Assembly (NCBI RefSeq): GCF_034718895.1
Contig: NZ_JAYERP010000001.1
Span: forward strand, 2,830,501-2,894,500
DNA from: Paenibacillus phoenicis
GTDB taxonomy: Bacteria; Bacillota; Bacilli; Paenibacillales; Paenibacillaceae
Direction: 5' to 3'
Length of the DNA stretch: 64,000 bases
The notes below the pieces were generated by a model, which worked only from the letters and a program-made list of their open reading frames with translations, made no database searches and was not told the origin of the DNA. The position numbers were made by a program, and so were the translations under genes. Position 1 is the stretch's first letter, and the number at the start of each line of letters is the position of its first letter. Below are positions 59,141 through 64,000 of this stretch, one piece after another.

Positions 59141-61468
59141 CTATTTCGTCACGGTGATGCGGGTTCCTCCATCTCCATGCTCGTAATGAAGGAGCAACGT
59201 GTGTGACTTCGCGTCCCATTCGAACTGCAGGGAGATGATTGGCGCCGAAGCAGAGCCGTCTTCCTGCTGCGGTCCCAACACTTCTGCCGTCACCGCCGTT
59301 GGTCTCGCTTCACAGCGAATCCGCGCCACGGCCTGCAGCGGTCGAGGCCCCTTGGCCGTAAACGTAATGGCGGTTTCATCCTCGCGATAATCCTCAATCC
59401 GGGAGGATGCAGCAATCACTTTGGAGCCGGGTTCGGAGTCGGTGCTGTGGCTGCCCGGTCCGGTGTATGCTAAATCATAAAGTAAGGCCTGGCGTCCGGG
59501 TTGCACCGCAACTTGCTCTTTGACCGGCAAACCGGGATCAAGCAAGTCAACGAAAAGTCCTTCGAGCTCCAGCGGCGCATCGCTGACTGACTCGGTCATG
59601 ACGGAAGCGATCACATACGGACCGCGGCGGAGATGAAAATAGTTGACTGGTTCCCAACGGAGCGCGTCTGCTGGAGCCGGCTTTCCTTCTGCGGAGCCTT
59701 CAGCAGCTGTCTGCGCTGCGGGTGAATCCCCCGCCGCCGCAGGTGCTTCCCCGCTACCCAGCAACTCCATCGCTTCCCGTACTGCGGCGCGATAGCGTTC
59801 CGCCGCCTCTGCACTCTCCGCGATCCGATTCGGCCGCAACGGCAAGTAGCTGACTAACCCAGCGCCAACTCGGGTGATGCCTTCTGCTGCTGCCCCGGCC
59901 GCGCTTGGCAAGCCGAGACATTCGAATAGATGAGCCCGAGGAGAATCGTAGCGTCGCCGTCCCTGATTCCACCATTCCCGTACCCGGTGATACGGATCGC
60001 TGTCGTCTCCAACGTAAATCAGCGCTCCGCCTTCCCGCACCCATTGGGCCAAAGCGTTATGCAAATCCGGGAATTCCGGCTTCATAAATTCATAGCTTAA
60101 AACCAGCACGCGGTAGTCATCCAAATATCCCGGGAACCGCCGAACGTTATCAAGCTGGACCGGCCGTACCGGCAGCCCATGCTTGACAAGCGGCAGCGTC
60201 AGCCCATAAAAAGGCGAGAAGTTCAGCAACTCCACCGCCGAATCATCGGTCAACTCCACCTCGTTCGTCCCGTCGTATTTTTGCATAAAACCGGACGTTT
60301 GCGTCCCAATCCGTTTCCGCTGGAACATGGCTGAATCGGCCAGAAGCACGCCGGTGACGGCGGTATTGCCGTACACCTGGACCTCCTCCTGGTCCATATT
60401 CCCGAGCGTATGCATTACGTTCAGCAGCACGGTCGCGTAATCGGACGGAATCCCCTCTTTGCCGTTGCCGTCCGCGGAAGGATATTGGCCCTGAAAGATC
60501 CGCCGCGGCCAAGGGGCAACCTCATAGCGCGAAACCGCCGGATGCAGCAGCGAAGCGATCAGCGTCTTCGTGTAGTTCTCGCGGTAATCGATCCACGTCC
60601 GTGTCGGATCGTCCTCGATCGGATCGTGCAGGAACCACATGCGGCGGTGCGTCCCGCGCACCAGTTCCTGCATGATGCCATATTCCAGGAACGCCGTCTC
60701 GAATGTCCGCTCCGCACGTTTCCCTTCGTATACGTTCGCGGTGCGCGATGTCCCCGTCCAAATTTGGGCGATATAACCGTCAATCGCCGGCAAGTCGAGC
60801 AGCCGGGATTCCGGACTGACGATCCGCCATTGGGTGTAGTTAATCAAGCTGTGGGTGGGTACAAAAAAACGCAGCGGTCGATTATACCGGACCAGCGAAT
60901 ATTCCTTCAACGCCGAGCAGATACGGTCCAAACAACGCGTGTACAGATAAGCCTTCAGCTTGGAGGCGCGGAATTGCGCGTCCTCCGAAGTATGGGGCGG
61001 TTGCCAAGGCTCGTTATAGTAATTGCGCCATTCACGCTGGAATGCCTCAGAGTATCCGCCTTCCACCCAGAATTCCGGTTCCTCCAGGTGAATGGCCTCC
61101 ACACCGGCATCCACAGCCGGCCGAATCCGCTCGATGAGAAAATTCGCATAGCTGATGGTTGGCACCATGTAGGGAATATCCACCGAGGTTCCGTGAATGA
61201 TCGTCTCGCCGTCTTGATATTTCTGGGCTTCGTCCCAATGGGAGCGGCCGTCAACACGGCCGTTCAGATAGTCCTGGTAACCGCCCCAGGACACCCCGGT
61301 CATGAGATGCACATGGTAGCCCCGCTCCGCCCATTCGCGAATGCGCTGAGGCATCGACTCCCCAATGCCGTACACCATCACAAAATCCGTCTGCAGATCA
61401 TAGGCCGCATGATAAGCGCCGCTTTCCTGAAATCCGGTCCGTTCTTCCGCCCGTGCTCTTCCCGTCAC
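59141..61468 (-). CDS. Large glycosidase-like protein, family unassigned
   Basis: A 775-residue protein without a signal peptide. The N-terminal ~400 residues look like a TIM barrel with acidic candidates (GVEAIHLEEPEFWVEGGY, MWFLHDPIEDDPTRTW). Around residues 430-530 there is a glutamine-amidotransferase-like region (YRVLVLSYEFMKPEFPDL, GGALIYVGDDSDP) as in GH42 beta-galactosidases, then an Ala-rich linker (~590-625) and a beta-rich tail. The layout is GH42-like, but I cannot place it in a named family. The start is a GTG with GGGAGGGCTTAGGC upstream. It lies between DUF4965 and GH38 genes in one operon. Confidence 0.65.
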   Translation of the reverse strand: MTGRARAEERTGFQESGAYHAAYDLQTDFVMVYGIGESMPQRIREWAERGYHVHLMTGVSWGGYQDYLNGRVDGRSHWDEAQKYQDGETIIHGTSVDIPYMVPTISYANFLIERIRPAVDAGVEAIHLEEPEFWVEGGYSEAFQREWRNYYNEPWQPPHTSEDAQFRASKLKAYLYTRCLDRICSALKEYSLVRYNRPLRFFVPTHSLINYTQWRIVSPESRLLDLPAIDGYIAQIWTGTSRTANVYEGKRAERTFETAFLEYGIMQELVRGTHRRMWFLHDPIEDDPTRTWIDYRENYTKTLIASLLHPAVSRYEVAPWPRRIFQGQYPSADGNGKEGIPSDYATVLLNVMHTLGNMDQEEVQVYGNTAVTGVLLADSAMFQRKRIGTQTSGFMQKYDGTNEVELTDDSAVELLNFSPFYGLTLPLVKHGLPVRPVQLDNVRRFPGYLDDYRVLVLSYEFMKPEFPDLHNALAQWVREGGALIYVGDDSDPYHRVREWWNQGRRRYDSPRAHLFECLGLPSAAGAAAEGITRVGAGLVSYLPLRPNRIAESAEAAERYRAAVREAMELLGSGEAPAAAGDSPAAQTAAEGSAEGKPAPADALRWEPVNYFHLRRGPYVIASVMTESVSDAPLELEGLFVDLLDPGLPVKEQVAVQPGRQALLYDLAYTGPGSHSTDSEPGSKVIAASSRIEDYREDETAITFTAKGPRPLQAVARIRCEARPTAVTAEVLGPQQEDGSASAPIISLQFEWDAKSHTLLLHYEHGDGGTRITVTK

Positions 61469-61550
61469 GCCTAAGCCCTCCCTTGTAACTTAGAGTTCGT
61501 TCACAGCCAACCTCATTCACAGCTAACTTATAACCTCTACACTCTATCCA

Positions 61551-64000
61551 TCATTCAGCCAACTGAACGCGAATCGATTTGATCTCAAACGGTGTAAATT
61601 GCAAGCGAATCCGATCCGTATTTTCTGCTAGCAGCCCGATCGGCTCCTCCAGCAGATTCACCTCTTCAATGGTTCGGCAAGCCGGCCCAAAGCTCAGCTC
61701 TCCATCCGCCCCAGCTCCTGCCGTTTCGTACAGACGAACGATCAGATGATCGCTGTCCTCGGCTTTCTTCACCGCTTCCACCATCACGTTAGGATGCTCA
61801 ATCGTAAGGAAAGCTTTCCCGTGCAAGGAACTGCTGTCAGACTTCCCGCCGCCTTGAGGCGTCACCGGGATGGCCGCTGCGGATGCAATCGGAATGTTCA
61901 GCTCATAGCCTTTGCGGTATACGCCGGCTTGGATAAAGTCGCCCGCATGCGGGTACAAAGCATAAGTGAAGCGATGCTCCGCCCGATCGGCCTGCGGATC
62001 CGGATATCCCGGGCTGCGCAGCAGGTTCAAATCCAGCACGTTGCCTTCCACGCTGTGCCCGTATTTGCTGTCGTTGAGCAGCGCCACGCCATAATCCGGC
62101 TGCGACAGATCGAGATAATGGTGAGCGCAGATTTCGTCGCGGGCAAATTCGATCGCATTATTCCGCGTCGTCGGCCGCTTTAACACCCCAAACTGAATTT
62201 CGCAGTTCACCTGATCGCTCACAACGGCCACCGGGAAAGCAACCCGGAGCATTTTACCCGTTTCTCGCCAATCAGCTTCCGTATCAAAGCGCAGCAGACC
62301 ATCGCCTTGCAGCAAGCGGATCGTTTGCTTTAACGTCGATTCCCCAAAGCGGTAAACCTGCTCAACAACCGCCTGCGGCCCCGAAACGTAAGCGCGTCGG
62401 CTTTCCAGCGTCATCGTTCCAGCAATCGTATCGCGATAGTCGCGCGGGAAATCCCAGGCATCGCCGTCATCATGGTAGACGGTAAATACGTTGGCCTCAG
62501 CGCCCGGCTGAATCGCTTCCCGTCCGGCGGCCTTATCGTACAGCGACACGATGCTGCCGTTCTCGGCAAACCGAACCGCAAGCCGTTCATTCTCCAACCG
62601 GAAGTCCTCGGCAATCAATGCTTGTTCCGAAGCCGATGGTTCTGCCGCAGCCTCCGTGAGCTTGCGCCAGCTCATCGCCGGCACTTGCACATACTTCCAG
62701 CTTCCGCCGATCTCTACCCATTCCTGCCGGTCCCAAGGCAAGGAATTGAACAGAACAATTTCACCGGCGGCAGCTCCGGACCGCCCAGCGATTCGTCCAT
62801 AAGCTTCCGCAATCATCGTTTGGACTTCCTCCAGCAGCTGAGCGTAGCGCTCCAGCGACTCGTCGTACACCCGGGTGATCGAAGATCCTGGCAAAATATC
62901 ATGGAATTGGTATAAGAGCACTTCCTTCCAGATCTTCTCCAACCGGGCGGCAGGGTACTCTGCAGGGCTTTCGCCCAGGGCAATCTGCAGCGAAGCCGCG
63001 AATTCGAGCTCACGCAGTGCTTTTTCCAGCTTGCGGTTATACCACTTGTTGCGCGCCTGCGTGGTTAATGTCCCTTGGTGCTTCTCCAGATACAACTCAC
63101 CGCGGTACGTTTGGAACCGCGAAGCCTCTTGTTCCAGCCGCTTGAAGAAGGTGATCGCAGGCTCCTGAACGACCGGCGGGAGTCCCAGCAGGTTCACCTC
63201 CCGCTCAAGCCGCTCCAGGTGCTCTTCTCCTGGTCCACCGCCGCCGTCGCCGATCCCAAACAGCATCAGCGCATGCTCCGAGACGTTCCGATCGAGATAG
63301 TCCCGCTCGATCTTGGTCAGCGACCGCGGGGCCGCTGGGCTGTTATAGGTATCCTCCGGCGGCAGGTGCGTCAGCACCTTCGTCCCGTCAATGCCTTCCC
63401 ACAGGAAGCTGTGGTGCGGATGCGTATTGTAGGTGCTCCAGGAGAGTTTCTGCGTCATCATATAGTCGACGCCGGACTTCTTCAGCAGCTGCGGCAGACT
63501 GCCCGTATACCCAAAGACGTCAGGCAGCCACAGCACCTTCATGTCCTTGCCGAACTCCTCACGGAAGAATCGCTTGCCATACAGGATTTGCCGCACTAAT
63601 GCTTCGCCGCCGGAGATGTTCGTATCCGGTTCGACCCACATCGCGCCTTGCGCTTCCCAGCGTCCTTCGCGGACCCGCTCCTTCACTTCGGCGTACAGCT
63701 GCGGATAGTGCTCCTTCATCCACTGGTACAGCTGCGGCTGGCTTGCGCCAAAGACGTAACTCGGATACTTCTCCATGTTCCGCAGCGCCGTAGAGAAAGT
63801 CCGGGCTCCTTTGCGGATCGTTTCGCGGATCGGCCACAGCCAGGCCAGGTCGATATGCGCATGGCCGATGGCGCTGATCGTCAGGACAGAATCCCCGCCT
63901 TTCTTCGCCAATTCGCGGGCCACATACGCTTTCGCCAAGCGTACCGATTCCTCATTGATCTCCGACAGCTGAAGAGCTGCCTCGTAGACGGATTGCAGGA
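61551..64000 (-). CDS. GH38 alpha-mannosidase, 5' end outside the window
   Basis: The frame is open to the right edge, so the first residues (usually ~200) are missing. GHAHIDLAWLWPIRET is the first metal-binding motif and WLPDVFGYTGSLPQL holds the nucleophile Asp of GH38. The C-terminal ~350 residues form the usual beta-sandwich (GVLKRPTTRNNAIEFARDE, YALYPHAGDF). It is predicted to be cytoplasmic, trimming alpha-mannosides. It heads the three-gene carbohydrate cluster and is separated by 82 bp from the next gene. Confidence 0.9.
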   Translation of the reverse strand, partial: LQSVYEAALQLSEINEESVRLAKAYVARELAKKGGDSVLTISAIGHAHIDLAWLWPIRETIRKGARTFSTALRNMEKYPSYVFGASQPQLYQWMKEHYPQLYAEVKERVREGRWEAQGAMWVEPDTNISGGEALVRQILYGKRFFREEFGKDMKVLWLPDVFGYTGSLPQLLKKSGVDYMMTQKLSWSTYNTHPHHSFLWEGIDGTKVLTHLPPEDTYNSPAAPRSLTKIERDYLDRNVSEHALMLFGIGDGGGGPGEEHLERLEREVNLLGLPPVVQEPAITFFKRLEQEASRFQTYRGELYLEKHQGTLTTQARNKWYNRKLEKALRELEFAASLQIALGESPAEYPAARLEKIWKEVLLYQFHDILPGSSITRVYDESLERYAQLLEEVQTMIAEAYGRIAGRSGAAAGEIVLFNSLPWDRQEWVEIGGSWKYVQVPAMSWRKLTEAAAEPSASEQALIAEDFRLENERLAVRFAENGSIVSLYDKAAGREAIQPGAEANVFTVYHDDGDAWDFPRDYRDTIAGTMTLESRRAYVSGPQAVVEQVYRFGESTLKQTIRLLQGDGLLRFDTEADWRETGKMLRVAFPVAVVSDQVNCEIQFGVLKRPTTRNNAIEFARDEICAHHYLDLSQPDYGVALLNDSKYGHSVEGNVLDLNLLRSPGYPDPQADRAEHRFTYALYPHAGDFIQAGVYRKGYELNIPIASAAAIPVTPQGGGKSDSSSLHGKAFLTIEHPNVMVEAVKKAEDSDHLIVRLYETAGAGADGELSFGPACRTIEEVNLLEEPIGLLAENTDRIRLQFTPFEIKSIRVQLAE

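Noticed and set aside
60410..61474. 354-codon open frame on the plus strand
   Set aside because: It is antisense to the glycosidase-like gene, whose own frame has a good ribosome-binding site and domain-like sequence.
1..64000. tRNA, rRNA or prophage regions
   Set aside because: No cloverleaf with CCA-type acceptor, rRNA-like sequence, integrase or phage structural gene was recognised on either strand.

Overview
The window looks like a chromosomal segment of an endospore-forming Bacillota, most likely Paenibacillus or a close relative. It carries spore genes (an alpha/beta-type SASP, sspI, ylbJ, yunB, a gerB-gerA-gerC operon), a tryptophan T-box, liaFSR, strong AGGAGG ribosome-binding sites, many TTG/GTG starts and a coding GC content that I judge to be around 50-55%. 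The genus is inferred. No rRNA, tRNA, CRISPR array, prophage or transposase was seen.

Layout. 1-6.5 kb: the 5' end of a penicillin-binding protein gene, a membrane transglutaminase-like protein, an MFS exporter, a serine hydrolase and a toprim protein whose ribosome-binding site lies in a long hairpin. 6.5-20.8 kb: housekeeping genes (SCO protein, ctaB, T-box-controlled trpS, aldose epimerase, SASP, oligoendopeptidase, truncated globin, ylbJ, NAD kinase, S41 protease, yutD, lipA). 21-23.5 kb: an M23 peptidase, yunB and an unrecognised small protein.

23.5-36.5 kb: a carbohydrate region. A seven-gene minus-strand operon (binding protein, ATPase, permease, Gfo/Idh oxidoreductase, zinc dehydrogenase, two TIM-barrel isomerases) is preceded by a cre site. 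Just upstream of it are a YesN-type regulator and a family-1 binding protein with no permease partner, divergent from a YesM-type kinase. The simplest reading is a sugar-sensing switch controlling import and oxidation/isomerisation of an unidentified sugar or polyol.

36.5-47.4 kb: rRNA methyltransferase, KtrA-type K+ regulator, sspI, RF3, zwf, a spermidine-synthase-like protein, ywmB and the germinant-receptor operon. 47.4-52.2 kb: a Lia/Psp envelope-stress cluster (liaI-like, pspA, pspC, pspA, terminator, liaF, liaS, liaR). 52.3-56.8 kb: an ion transporter with a structured leader, a frameshifted exported protein, a KhtT-like regulator without its antiporter, a YitT protein with a second structured leader, and an aldo/keto reductase. 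57-64 kb: three large cytoplasmic carbohydrate-active genes: a DUF4965-type protein, an unassigned GH42-like protein and a 5'-truncated GH38 alpha-mannosidase.

Items most worth a second look: a ~115-bp, strongly structured repeat present twice (~96% identical), the binding-protein/YesMN sensing module, the Lia/Psp cluster with two PspA paralogues around a PspC, the unassigned glycosidase-like protein, and several leader RNAs with alternative pairings.
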